NCBI RefSeq assembly: GCF_013085465.1
Contig: NZ_CP049838.1
Span: forward strand, 5,270,001 to 5,334,000
DNA length: 64,000 nt
Source of the DNA: Streptomyces asoensis
GTDB lineage: Bacteria > Actinomycetota > Actinomycetes > Streptomycetales > Streptomycetaceae
Direction: 5' to 3'
The position numbers and the translations under genes are program-made. Below the pieces are notes generated by a model. The model was not told the origin of the DNA and ran no database searches. It saw only the letters and a list, made by a program, of their open reading frames with translations. Positions 51,420 to 59,364 of the stretch are shown piece after piece. Numbering within the stretch: position 1 is the stretch's first letter; every line of letters starts with the position of its first letter.

Positions 51420-51563
51420 ATGACCCTTCCACAACTGAACGTCTACCGGCACGAACGCGGCACCCGCATCCGCAGCATCGATGTCGACCTCACGGTGGTC
51501 ACCTTCTGCGACGTCGGCGGGCGATCCTGCGGGATTCCCGTTGTCATGGGCGGTGCGCCGTGA
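51420..51563 (+). pseudogene. Internally deleted STAS-domain (anti-sigma factor antagonist) gene
   Basis: The 47-codon frame has a good AGAGGAG site. It starts MTLPQLNVYRHERGTR, like the first strand of Streptomyces STAS proteins, then jumps to IRSIDVDLTVVTFCDVGG, which matches the core just before the regulatory serine (usual form IDVDLTPVTFCDxSG). About 40 residues between the two are missing, the phosphorylatable Ser is replaced by Gly, and the C-terminal half is lost. It is better explained as a decayed anti-anti-sigma gene than as a peptide precursor. The stop overlaps the next gene's GTG. Confidence 0.6.
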
Positions 51564-52249
51564 CGGCCCCGCGCGGCCGGGAGCAGTCGCTGCACGGTGA
51601 CGGACGCACACCGTCCGCGATGGACGCGTTACGCCTGCGTCGGCTGAACCGCTGGCAGGCCGAGACCCTCAAGGAGGACCTGGCCGATCTGTACGTGGAA
51701 TCCTCCCGGGCACGGCCCGGCGAGGGGTACCGGGGCCGGGAGGCGTTTCTGCGGCGCCTGACCGGCGCCATCCGGCGGCCCGGCTTCGCCCTGCTGATCG
51801 CGGAGAGCACCGCTTTCGCCGGGTGCGTCTACGGATTCCCGGTGCGGCGCGAGGGGACGTGGTGGCGGGGTTTCGACGGGCCCCTTCCGCGGAGCGTCGA
51901 ACAGCTCACGGCGTCCGGTCACGTCTTCGCGATCACCGAGACAGTGGTTCACCCCCACACGGACGACAAGGGACTCGCCCGCCGCCTTCAGTACCGCCTG
52001 CTCGCCGACCATCACGCCTCGCTCGGGGCGACGTTGGTGGAACAGTCCGACTCGGCGATCTGCAAAGCCTTCCTGTCGTGGGGCTGGCAGGACATCGGAC
52101 TGGTTCGTAGGCCGTCGGACCAGCAGGTTCTCCGGCCGTCGGACCCCGTGGTGCTACGAGCCCTGGTCCTTCCCCTCGGGCTGGGGCCGCGTACGGCCGC
52201 CCACCCGGACGGGCTCGCTCACGAAAACCGCACCCAGCGGCCAGGCTGA
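51560..52249 (+). CDS. GNAT-like N-acetyltransferase
   Basis: The 229-residue protein has LADLYVESSRARPGEGYRGR, GFALLIAESTAFAGCVYGFP and HVFAITETVVHPHTDDKGLA with RRLQYRLLADHHASLGATLV, the last two matching the acetyl-CoA binding strand and loop of GNAT folds. Homologues are frequent in Streptomyces; acetyl acceptors are unknown. The GTG start at 51560 overlaps the preceding stop (GTGA); an ATG at 51620 is an alternative. Confidence 0.7.
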   Translation: MTAPRGREQSLHGDGRTPSAMDALRLRRLNRWQAETLKEDLADLYVESSRARPGEGYRGREAFLRRLTGAIRRPGFALLIAESTAFAGCVYGFPVRREGTWWRGFDGPLPRSVEQLTASGHVFAITETVVHPHTDDKGLARRLQYRLLADHHASLGATLVEQSDSAICKAFLSWGWQDIGLVRRPSDQQVLRPSDPVVLRALVLPLGLGPRTAAHPDGLAHENRTQRPG

Positions 52250-52509
52250 CCGACACCGTCTGCGCTGGGTCCAACGGGGGCCGTTTCCTTGCCGGCGGCG
52301 CCACCCATTCGAGGGAATGCACATAGTCGGAAGTGCAACTCAAATGATTAACGCAGCACTGTGCGCTGTTTGAATGAGCGGGAATTTTCCCCTGTCCCGG
52401 TCATGCCGGAGAAAAGATATTTCTGCGTAATATGCGGCAGCAGCGACAAGGCTTCCGGGTGATCGGTAGGGCCCGGTATGCCACGGCCCCCACAGGAAAT
52501 GGCCTTTTG

Positions 52510-53895
52510 ATGAAGCTGAAGATCCCTCAAGCGGCAGACCGCCGCACTTTGTCCGGTGTGCTGGCCACCGTCCTCGCCGCGACGGTTTCCGCTGCGATGG
52601 TCTTCCTGACGCCGACGGCGGCGTCGGCGATTGCGTTGCCCGTACCTCTGGGCACTACCGCCAGCTATTCCGTTCTGGCGGGTCAGGGAGTCACCAACAC
52701 CGGCAACTCGGTGCTCGCCCACGACCTCGGGACGCACCCGAATCCGGCCATCACCGGATTCCCCCCCGGTCTGGTGGGAGGCGCCGTCCACCCCGCGGAC
52801 GCCGCGGCCCTCCAGGCCAAGGCCGACCTGCTCGTGGCGTACAACAACGCCGCCGGCCAGCCCGTGGACTTCGCGCTTCCGGCGGGAATCGGCGGAGGTC
52901 CGCCCCTGCTTCCCGGCGTCTACCACGCCACAGCCGGTGTCGGCATCACGGGCGACCTGGTCCTGGACGGTCAGGGGAGCTCCGACGCGGTCTGGGTGTT
53001 CCAGATTCCCGAGTCCCTGACGACGGCGACCTCCAGCCGGATTCTCCTCACCAACGGCGCTTCGGCGTGCAACGTGTTCTGGCAGATCGGCGAGGATGCG
53101 TCGCTCGGCGTCACCACCAGCTTCGTGGGCACCCTCATGGCCGAGAACTCGATCACCGTGAACCAGGGAACGAACGTCGAGGGCCGGCTGCTGGCCTCGG
53201 TAGGTTCTGTGACCCTCAACAACAACAGGATCTTCCTCGGCGGGTGCGCGGCCTCCACCACTGGTACGACGACGACGGGAACGAACGCCGGCACCTCCAC
53301 CAGCGGGGGGCTTCTCGGCGGCGGCCTCGTCAGCGGTGGCCTCGTGACCGGTGGAGTCCTGGGCGGGCCCATCGTCGGGAGCGGCGGCACCTCGGGCATC
53401 ACTGCCGGTAACTCGTCCGGGAACACCGCGGGCAACACCGCCGGGAACAACGCGGGCAACACCGCCGGGAACACCACCGGCGGGAACACCGCGGGCAACA
53501 GCGCCGGAAACACCACCGGCGGAAACGGCCCCGGCGGGAACGACCATGCGCCGGGCGGACCGGGCGGACCGGGCGGACCGGGCGGACCGGGCGGACCGGG
53601 CCACGGTGGCCACGGTGGCAACGGAAAGCCGGGCCACGGCGGCAAGCTCGACCTCGGGCAGTACATCCACCCCGGTAAGCCGGACCACGGCAAGTACGAC
53701 CACGGTCAGAACGACCACGGCAAGTACAACCACGGTCAGGACGAGCACGGCAAGTACGACCAGGGCCAGGACGAGCACGACAAGTACAACCACGGCCAGG
53801 ACGAGCACGGCAAGCAGCCCGACGAGAACTTCGGCTACGACGACGTGCCCAAGGGCCACGAGGGCGACGACCACTCCAAGGACCACGAGGGCTAG
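52510..53895 (+). CDS. Secreted ice-binding-like (DUF3494) protein with repetitive tail
   Basis: The 461-residue protein has a signal peptide (1-39, ending TAASA|I) and a DUF3494 beta-solenoid (~45-250; YSVLAGQGVTNTGNSVL, LPPGVYHATAGVGITGDLVLD-type motif, VWVFQIPESLTT, FVGTLMAENSITVNQGTNVE, GRLLASVGSVTL), the fold of bacterial ice-binding proteins and adhesins. The C-terminal half is three kinds of repeat: Gly/Asn/Thr units (GNTAGN), a collagen-like GGP run, and Asp/His/Gly/Lys/Tyr units (DEHGKYNHGQ). There is no LPxTG anchor. A surface or matrix protein is more likely than true antifreeze. Confidence 0.82.
   Translation: MKLKIPQAADRRTLSGVLATVLAATVSAAMVFLTPTAASAIALPVPLGTTASYSVLAGQGVTNTGNSVLAHDLGTHPNPAITGFPPGLVGGAVHPADAAALQAKADLLVAYNNAAGQPVDFALPAGIGGGPPLLPGVYHATAGVGITGDLVLDGQGSSDAVWVFQIPESLTTATSSRILLTNGASACNVFWQIGEDASLGVTTSFVGTLMAENSITVNQGTNVEGRLLASVGSVTLNNNRIFLGGCAASTTGTTTTGTNAGTSTSGGLLGGGLVSGGLVTGGVLGGPIVGSGGTSGITAGNSSGNTAGNTAGNNAGNTAGNTTGGNTAGNSAGNTTGGNGPGGNDHAPGGPGGPGGPGGPGGPGHGGHGGNGKPGHGGKLDLGQYIHPGKPDHGKYDHGQNDHGKYNHGQDEHGKYDQGQDEHDKYNHGQDEHGKQPDENFGYDDVPKGHEGDDHSKDHEG
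53543..53602 (+). repeat. 9-bp tandem repeat encoding Gly-Gly-Pro
   Basis: Six copies of GGCGGACCG lie in the DUF3494 gene, next to Asn/Gly and Asp/His/Lys coding repeats (53400-53530, 53690-53830). In-frame units can change copy number without frameshift. Confidence 0.8.
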
Positions 53896-54029
53896 GCAGC
53901 GCACCTCGGTCAGTCCGCTCACCGGATGACGGCGCGCGGCGGAATTCTCATCGATTCCGCCGCACGCCGTCGGTGGCCGTCAGCGAGAAAGCCGGGCGCG
54001 AGCAGCTGATAGAGAAAGACAGGTAAGCG

Positions 54030-54746
54030 GTGTCGAGCGGAATCGACTCAGCGGACGTGGAGGAAATCCATCAGTCCGAATCCGGTCCGGCCACGCGGGA
54101 ATGTCCTGACGTCAAGGCCGCGCCCCCCGGGCTGCCGAGAAAGGCCCGTGCACTGAAAGCAGGGCTGCGCGCCGCCGTGTTCCTTTGCCTGGCGGTGAGT
54201 GTCGTCCACGTGATGCTGGTGTTCCTCCACGTGGCACCGGCCAACACCGTCTCCAAGCGATACAGCCCGCTGATCAACGCCTGGGTGTACCCCTTCTTCG
54301 AACAGAACTGGCGGCTCTTCGCCCCGGACCCCGAATCCGTCAACCGGCAGATTCTGGCGAGAACCGCACGCACCGGCTCCGACGGATCGGTTCAGGTGAG
54401 CCCCTGGTTCGACCTGACCGCCGTGGACCGTTCCGCGGTCGAGCATCAGCCGTTCCCGAGCCACACGGCACAGAACATGTTGCGCCGTGCCTGGGCCGGC
54501 TACGTCGACTCGCACGGAGGAGACGACAAGGCGCGCACGGAACGCGCCCTGATGATGCAGAAGTACCTGAGCAACATCGCCGCGGACCGTGCCGCCGCCC
54601 ACAGCAGCGGCACCTTCGACTTCATCCAGCTCCGCGTCGTCGCACTGCCCATCGCCGCGCCCGGCCCCGCCGCCGGCAACCGCCCGCCGACGCCGGTCGA
54701 GAACCGGCTCCTGCCCTGGTGGAAGGTGACCCGCCATGGAAAATGA
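54030..54746 (+). CDS. DUF5819-family membrane protein
   Basis: The 238-residue protein has a cytoplasmic N-terminus (~45 residues), one membrane helix (GLRAAVFLCLAVSVVHVMLV) and an external domain with NAWVYPFFEQNWRLFAPDP, WFDLTAVDRSA and HTAQNMLRRAWAGYV. This matches DUF5819, found next to HTTM genes in Streptomyces. It starts with GTG after AGGTAAGC and overlaps the HTTM gene by 11 bases, so the two products are likely to act together. Confidence 0.82.
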   Translation: MSSGIDSADVEEIHQSESGPATRECPDVKAAPPGLPRKARALKAGLRAAVFLCLAVSVVHVMLVFLHVAPANTVSKRYSPLINAWVYPFFEQNWRLFAPDPESVNRQILARTARTGSDGSVQVSPWFDLTAVDRSAVEHQPFPSHTAQNMLRRAWAGYVDSHGGDDKARTERALMMQKYLSNIAADRAAAHSSGTFDFIQLRVVALPIAAPGPAAGNRPPTPVENRLLPWWKVTRHGK

Positions 54747-55872
54747 GGCACAGAGGACCGCGTCCGTCGGCGTCGACCGGTGGCTCGCCGACCGGATCAC
54801 CGCCGTGTGGGAACTCCTGACCGGCCGCCCGGTGTCCCTGTACGCGGCGTCGGTGCTGCGTATCGGCTACGGACTGCTCTACCTGACCTTTCTGCTGCGC
54901 GAGTTCCCGCACCGCGCCGAGATCTGGGGCCCCGGCTCGCCGTGGACGCCCGCCCTGGCTCGCCAACTCTTCGAGCAGACGGGATGGTTGAGCGTCCTGA
55001 CCCTCTCGGACAGCCGCGCCTGCTTCGAGCTCTGCTACGTGCTGGCGCTCGTCACGTCCGCACTGTTCATGCTGGGCTGGCGGACCCGCGTCCTGTCCGT
55101 CCTCTTCGCCGTCGTGGTGACCTCGTTCCACGGCCGGGCGATCTTCATGACGGACGGGGGCGACAACCTGGTCCTGCTGATGTCCCTCTACCTCGTCCTC
55201 ACCGCGTGCGGCCGGCGCTGGTCCCTGGACGCCCGCAGACACCGGCTGAAGACGGTTCGGGCGGGCGGCGCGCCGACCTCGGCGAGGAGCCCCTTCGCGT
55301 GCCAACTCCGCGATGCCAGAGCCACTTTGATCACGGTGGTGCACAACTGCGGCATGTTCGTCATCGCGGCACAGGTCTGTTTCCTCTACGGATCAGCCGG
55401 CCTGTACAAGGTCCAGGGAGCTTCCTGGGGCGGCGGCACAGCGCTCCACTACGTCCTGAACCTCGAACTCTTCCGGCCCTGGCCCGCCATCTCCCACTTC
55501 GTGGACGAGCACACGCTCGCGGTCGCCGTCGCGGGCTACATGACCGTGCTCTTGCAGGTGGCATTCCCGTTCGTGCTCTTCGGCAGGCTCAAGTACCCCG
55601 TTCTCGTCATGCTGCTGGGCATGCACATCGGCATCGCCGTGCTCATGGGGCTGCCTCTCTTCTCCGGCGCGATGATCGTCGCGGACGCCGTGTTCCTTCC
55701 CGACCGCTTCTACACCTTCCTGCCCCGCCTCTGCCGACGCGCGGTGCGGCGGACGGACAGCGGCCGGCCGGCACCCGGACGAGCGGCAGGCCCCGGAGCC
55801 GTACCCGCGCAGGGCGGGCCCGGCGACTCGCGTGGGTCGAAGCGTCGCGTCACCTTTGAAGATCAGTACTGA
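54736..55872 (+). CDS. HTTM-domain membrane protein (gamma-carboxylase-like)
   Basis: The 378-residue protein has about eight membrane helices with the horizontally transferred transmembrane (HTTM) signature: SVLRIGYGLLYLTFLLREFP, LVTSALFMLGWRTRVLSVLF, TDGGDNLVLLMSLYLVL and QVCFLYGSAGLYKVQGASWG, GGTALHYVLNLELF. Related to vitamin-K-dependent gamma-carboxylase; Streptomyces homologues such as those paired with DUF5819 have no known substrate. It possibly modifies a lipid or the neighbouring surface protein. Confidence 0.85.
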   Translation: MENEAQRTASVGVDRWLADRITAVWELLTGRPVSLYAASVLRIGYGLLYLTFLLREFPHRAEIWGPGSPWTPALARQLFEQTGWLSVLTLSDSRACFELCYVLALVTSALFMLGWRTRVLSVLFAVVVTSFHGRAIFMTDGGDNLVLLMSLYLVLTACGRRWSLDARRHRLKTVRAGGAPTSARSPFACQLRDARATLITVVHNCGMFVIAAQVCFLYGSAGLYKVQGASWGGGTALHYVLNLELFRPWPAISHFVDEHTLAVAVAGYMTVLLQVAFPFVLFGRLKYPVLVMLLGMHIGIAVLMGLPLFSGAMIVADAVFLPDRFYTFLPRLCRRAVRRTDSGRPAPGRAAGPGAVPAQGGPGDSRGSKRRVTFEDQY

Positions 55873-56099
55873 CGGTGAATCCTATTTATGCTCAAGAGGA
55901 TTGAGAGGACAATTCTCTCGGCTCATAACGTGCGGAGTGGGCCGCGAATTGGATTAATTACGAAATGCTCTCCTCAATGTTTCCCTCACGGCGGCGTCAC
56001 TCATTTGCCGCGCATCTGGAGGAGGGGGAGCGGCGTTATCGGGATATGACGACAGCAAGGTCTCACGGCTTGCCCTACCGCGACGCGGGGAAGGATAAA

Positions 56100-56330
56100 A
56101 TGCCTGCGACGCGTGATGTGACAGCGGGGAAATACACTTACCTGCCTGCTACGACACACTCGGCGACTGAGCCGCGTGGCACCTTGCACGGGGACGGCGC
56201 GCGGGTCGAACACCAGGTTACGGAGTCACTGCTCCGTGAGTTCCTGGCACTGCTGGAAGCGGCCCAGGAGGAACTCAATCGGCGGTGGAATGATCAGGCA
56301 AAGTCCGGCTGTCACGCGGACTGCGCGTGA
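56100..56330 (+). CDS. Small hypothetical protein
   Basis: The 76-residue protein ends in an amphipathic helix (LLREFLALLEAAQEELNRRW) and a Cys/His-containing tail (CHADCA). It has a strong ribosome site (GGGGAAGG five bases before the ATG), so the longer frame starting at 55965 is not needed. It lies 15 bases upstream of the DUF2637 gene and is co-transcribed. There is no recognised family. Confidence 0.5.
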   Translation: MPATRDVTAGKYTYLPATTHSATEPRGTLHGDGARVEHQVTESLLREFLALLEAAQEELNRRWNDQAKSGCHADCA

Positions 56331-56345
56331 CAGGGGCGGATTTTC

Positions 56346-57119
56346 ATGAATCACGACTATGCGGATCCGTCCTTCGCGCGGCATGACTGGCATTCCGACC
56401 CGTACCCCTACGCGCCGAGCGCCGGCTGGCATGGCGGTCCTGTCGATGGCCTGGGCTCGGGGACTCCCCTGGCACCCCCCGACTCGGGCTGGGATCCGGT
56501 CGAGGAACTGGCCTATCTCTTGCAGGAGGCCGTTCCCGCGGAGCAGACGGTCGGGGTGGTGCCGCCACCTCGCAGCGAGTCGTCATCCGGCGTCGACTTC
56601 GCCGACCCGATGGAGAACCTGGCGCAGATCACCGCTCAGCTGCCGCCCATCCGACGCTCTTCTGTGGGGCACCGGAAGATCCGAGCCCGAAAGCTCCGGC
56701 TCAAGTGGTTGCGGACCGGCAGCTTCGTCATCGTCGCATTCGTTGCCGCCATCGTGGCGATGGTCAGCGTCTTCGGCGGCATGGTCGCCTACGGGCCTCT
56801 TCAGAACATCTCTTCCGGTACGAAGAGCGGAATGATCCCTCAGTGGCCTCTTCTTGTGTACGGCCCCTGGATGGTGGCCTCTCTCTCCATCCTGCGAACT
56901 GCCTTGCATCAGCGCCGAGCTTTGCATTCATGGTTCATCGTTCTGTTGTTCTCCTCCGTCGCGATCATGCTGTGCGTGGCTCAAGCCGAAAAGACCTTCA
57001 CCGGTATCGCTGGAGCCGCCCTACCCGCCCTCGCGTCCCTGGCATGCTTCCAGCAACTCGTCCGACAAATCACCTTGACCCTGCCACCGCGGCAGGAATC
57101 GCCCCGTCACCGCCAGTAG
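56346..57119 (+). CDS. DUF2637 membrane protein (Spd-like)
   Basis: The 257-residue protein has a Pro/Ser-rich cytoplasmic N-terminus (~115 residues) then four membrane helices: TGSFVIVAFVAAIVAMVSVF, WPLLVYGPWMVASLSILRTA, WFIVLLFSSVAIMLCVAQAE and FTGIAGAALPALASLACFQQ. This is the DUF2637 pattern, frequent in actinomycete integrative elements and plasmids, where relatives are called spread (Spd) proteins. Its place just before a tRNA-linked scar supports a mobile origin. Confidence 0.75.
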   Translation: MNHDYADPSFARHDWHSDPYPYAPSAGWHGGPVDGLGSGTPLAPPDSGWDPVEELAYLLQEAVPAEQTVGVVPPPRSESSSGVDFADPMENLAQITAQLPPIRRSSVGHRKIRARKLRLKWLRTGSFVIVAFVAAIVAMVSVFGGMVAYGPLQNISSGTKSGMIPQWPLLVYGPWMVASLSILRTALHQRRALHSWFIVLLFSSVAIMLCVAQAEKTFTGIAGAALPALASLACFQQLVRQITLTLPPRQESPRHRQ

Positions 57120-57205
57120 CAATAGGGCGCGACCTTCCGGCGCGGCACGTTCGGCCGGAAGTCGCGTAAAGCCGATACCGTCGTGGGCGTCCCCGAGGCT
57201 TCCAA

Positions 57206-57232
57206 AAGGCCCAGGCCGATGACCTGGGCCTT
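57206..57232. terminator. Hairpin, first copy of the tRNA-flank repeat
   Basis: AAGGCCCAGG and CCTGGGCCTT flank a 7-base loop. The 26 bases 57218-57243 are repeated at 57849-57874, where they form the 3' flank of the tRNA-Gly half. This copy has no tRNA sequence beside it. Confidence 0.7.
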
Positions 57233-57317
57233 CTTCGTGGAGCACGCATCTGGCACGGGCCTGATCACGGAGTTCGTCGCAGTCGGACACTCACCCCCGC
57301 CCATCTGGGAACCGTGA

Positions 57318-57755
57318 ATGGTGCGTTCGATGTCGTGTCATGTCGTGCACACAGCCGAGCCGAGATTCACCTCCTGTCTCCCCTGGGCGGGCTCCGCATC
57401 GTTCGGAGCTGCTATGGGCTGCGTCGCCTGGTCCCTGACCGTCTGGGCGCGGGCATACTGCGACGCGGGTTATGACGCCGGCGGACGCTTCGAGCTCAAC
57501 TTCCTGCTCCCTCTCGTCGTGGGAGCCGAGGCACTCGTCGGGCTCGTGGCTCGGGCCATCGGCCGACACCTGGTGCTTCGCGCGCCAACGGCGGTCCGCG
57601 CCTCACTGCCGACGCTGCTGGTGGTTGTCGCGACGGTGTGGTCGGCATGGTGGTTCTTCGCAACCCGGGGGACGCCGGACGGCTATCCCGGCGACTCTGG
57701 CCTCTGCCCCGTGAGTAACGTTCCGCCATCGTGGCCTGGATGGATCCCCGCCTGA
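57318..57755 (+). CDS. Hypothetical membrane protein
   Basis: The 145-residue protein has three membrane helices (SFGAAMGCVAWSLTVWARAY, FLLPLVVGAEALVGLVARAI, LPTLLVVVATVWSAWWFFAT) and a short outer tail with Cys and Pro/Trp. It lies alone between two copies of the tRNA-flank hairpin, on DNA likely to be a remnant of an integrated element. There is no family. Confidence 0.55.
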   Translation: MVRSMSCHVVHTAEPRFTSCLPWAGSASFGAAMGCVAWSLTVWARAYCDAGYDAGGRFELNFLLPLVVGAEALVGLVARAIGRHLVLRAPTAVRASLPTLLVVVATVWSAWWFFATRGTPDGYPGDSGLCPVSNVPPSWPGWIPA

Positions 57756-57836
57756 TCAGCCAGGGGGGTGGCTGCTGCGGTTACGCCGACAGTCGACTTT
57801 CTGGCCCGCGCCGAGTGATCACAGAGCACAGCAAAG

Positions 57837-57861
57837 AGGCCCGGGTCGATGACCTGGGCCT
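57837..57861. terminator. Hairpin at the 3' flank of the tRNA-Gly half
   Basis: AGGCCCGGGT and ACCTGGGCCT (one G-T pair) flank a 5-base loop. In the direction of the tRNA (minus strand) it is a typical tRNA gene terminator and lies directly after the acceptor end. Confidence 0.75.
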
Positions 57862-57867
57862 TCTTCG

Positions 57868-57913
57868 TGGAGCGGGTGACGAGAATCGAACTCGCACTCT
57901 CAGCTTGGGAAGC
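57868..57913 (-). pseudogene. 3' half of tRNA-Gly(CCC), probable attachment-site scar
   Basis: Read on the minus strand, these 46 bases give CTTCCCAAGCTG (anticodon loop with CCC and the 3' anticodon arm), the variable loop GAGAGT, a complete T arm (GCGAGTTCGATTCTCGT) and acceptor strand CACCCGCTCCA. The 5' half of the tRNA is missing and is replaced by unrelated DNA beyond 57913. Integrases of actinomycete elements recombine in tRNA 3' halves and leave just such a displaced piece. Confidence 0.8.
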
Positions 57914-58032
57914 GACGGCGCCTGCCGGGTTGGATAGCTTCTGACCTGGTCGTATGTGCTCTGGTGCGGTGCACAGAGGCATGGGATCGCACCACTGCCG
58001 ACCGTGGCTTGCCGGTCTTGAGGGCACGCTAA

Positions 58033-58260
58033 GGGCACGCCGTCGCCCCGGAGGCGTGGAGGGTTGCTCTGTGTGGCCGGCGAGGGGCTGAACTTGGGAA
58101 GGGAGCGTCGGCCGGAAGGGTGCCCTTGCGGGAGCACACGGAGGGAGGCTCGGCAGCGACCGAGCAACTCGGGGCGATGAGCGGCCTGTTGCCCATCGGC
58201 ACGGGCGCCGTCCCGCTGCACCCAGGGGCGATCACGGCATATCGCGCGCTGCACGGCTGA
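58033..58260 (+). pseudogene. C-terminal gene fragment, perhaps of a TAXI-type binding protein
   Basis: A frame ending at TGA 58258-58260 reads GAMSGLLPIGTGAVPLHPGA and ITAYRALHG. The VPLHPGAxxxYR ending resembles the C-terminus of TAXI-family TRAP transporter binding proteins. No start or body is present. Weak evidence. Confidence 0.3.
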
Positions 58261-58330
58261 GCCCCGGACGAGGTTCCGGGCGTCCGACCGGATCGTCGAT
58301 GACGACTTTGCCGGTGTACCGCGGTACCAG

Positions 58331-58343
58331 TGACCAGCGGTCA
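58331..58343. promoter_or_regulatory. Short inverted repeat upstream of the ABC exporter operon
   Basis: TGACC and GGTCA flank AGC, about 100 bases before the ATPase start. It is a possible operator for the response regulator encoded at the end of this operon. Confidence 0.35.
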
Positions 58344-58443
58344 TTGTGACCTCCGGGTCCACGGGTCGCGCCGTGGCCGCTCCTAGTCTCGAAAGCAGTG
58401 ACCCGGTCGGATGCCGGGCCGGACGGAAGCGGAGAGCGGCACT

Positions 58444-59364
58444 GTGATCGAAGTTCGTGGGCTGACGAAGCGGTACGGGGACAGGACGGCAGTGGACGAC
58501 CTGAGTTTCACCGCTCCGGCGGGGCAGGTCACCGGGTTCCTGGGGCCCAACGGGGCGGGCAAGTCCACCACCATGCGGATGATCGTGGGCCTGGACGCGC
58601 CGACCAGCGGTACGGCCTTGGTCAACGGCAAGCCGTATGCCCAACACCGGGCGCCCTTGCAGGAGGTGGGGGTGCTGCTGGAAGCGAAGGCCGTGCATCC
58701 GGGCCGCTCCGCGTTCAACCACCTGATGGCGTTGGCGTACACCCATGGCGTGCCGAAGCGACGGGTGGAGGAGGTCATCGACGTGGCGGGTCTGCACGAC
58801 GTGGCGCACAAGAGGGTCGGGGCGTTCTCGCTGGGGATGGGGCAGCGGCTGGGCATCGCCGCCGCGCTTCTGGGCGATCCGGCGGTGGTGATGCTGGATG
58901 AGCCGGTCAACGGACTGGACCCCGAAGGCGTGCGCTGGGTGAGGGAGTTGCTGCGCGGACTGGCCGCCGAGGGCCGCACGGTGATGCTGTCCTCGCACCT
59001 GATGAGCGAGATGGCGCAGACCGCCGACCGTCTGGTGGTCGTCGGGCGGGGTCGGCTGCTGGCCGAGACGACCGTCGACGCGTTGGTGGAGCAGTCGGAG
59101 GAGAAGGGCGTGCGGGTGGCCACCGGCGAGCCCGCGCGGTTGCGTTCGCTGCTGGCGGCGCCCGGCGTCACCGTGACCTCGACGGGTGCCGAGCGGCTCA
59201 TGGTCTCCGGCCTGGACACGCGGCGGATCGGGCAGGTGGCGGCCGAGCACCAGGTGCCGCTGTACGAACTGGTCACCGAGTCGGTGTCCCTGGAGGAGGC
59301 GTTCATGAATCTGACCCAGGACGCGGTGGAATACCACAGCAGCGACACCAGGAGGGCCGCCTGA
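58444..59364 (+). CDS. ABC exporter ATPase (drug/antibiotic type)
   Basis: The 306-residue ATPase has Walker A GPNGAGKST, signature FSLGMGQRL (the variant seen in DrrA/CcmA-like exporters), Walker B VVMLDEPVNGLDP and switch His in LSSHLMSEM, followed by a ~90-residue C-terminal extension typical of that group. It powers the six-helix permease encoded next, whose ATG overlaps its stop. The GTG at 58444 begins the conserved VIEVRGLTKRYG; an ATG at 58411 would add 11 unmatched residues. Confidence 0.92.
   Translation: MIEVRGLTKRYGDRTAVDDLSFTAPAGQVTGFLGPNGAGKSTTMRMIVGLDAPTSGTALVNGKPYAQHRAPLQEVGVLLEAKAVHPGRSAFNHLMALAYTHGVPKRRVEEVIDVAGLHDVAHKRVGAFSLGMGQRLGIAAALLGDPAVVMLDEPVNGLDPEGVRWVRELLRGLAAEGRTVMLSSHLMSEMAQTADRLVVVGRGRLLAETTVDALVEQSEEKGVRVATGEPARLRSLLAAPGVTVTSTGAERLMVSGLDTRRIGQVAAEHQVPLYELVTESVSLEEAFMNLTQDAVEYHSSDTRRAA

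Larger units (their letters stand above)
57756..58443. other. Non-coding region with tRNA scar and gene fragments
   Basis: This 688-base stretch holds the hairpin at 57837-57861, the tRNA-Gly 3' half at 57868-57913, a gene fragment at 58033-58260 and the ABC operon promoter region. Other open frames here are not supported. Confidence 0.6.

Noticed and set aside
51420..51563. 47-residue peptide overlapping an acetyltransferase gene as a possible RiPP precursor
   Set aside because: Its two halves match the start and core of STAS domains, so internal deletion of an anti-anti-sigma gene explains it better; no maturation enzymes are nearby.
57868..57913. Functional tRNA gene
   Set aside because: The D arm, 5' acceptor strand and 5' anticodon arm are absent; only the 3' half matches.
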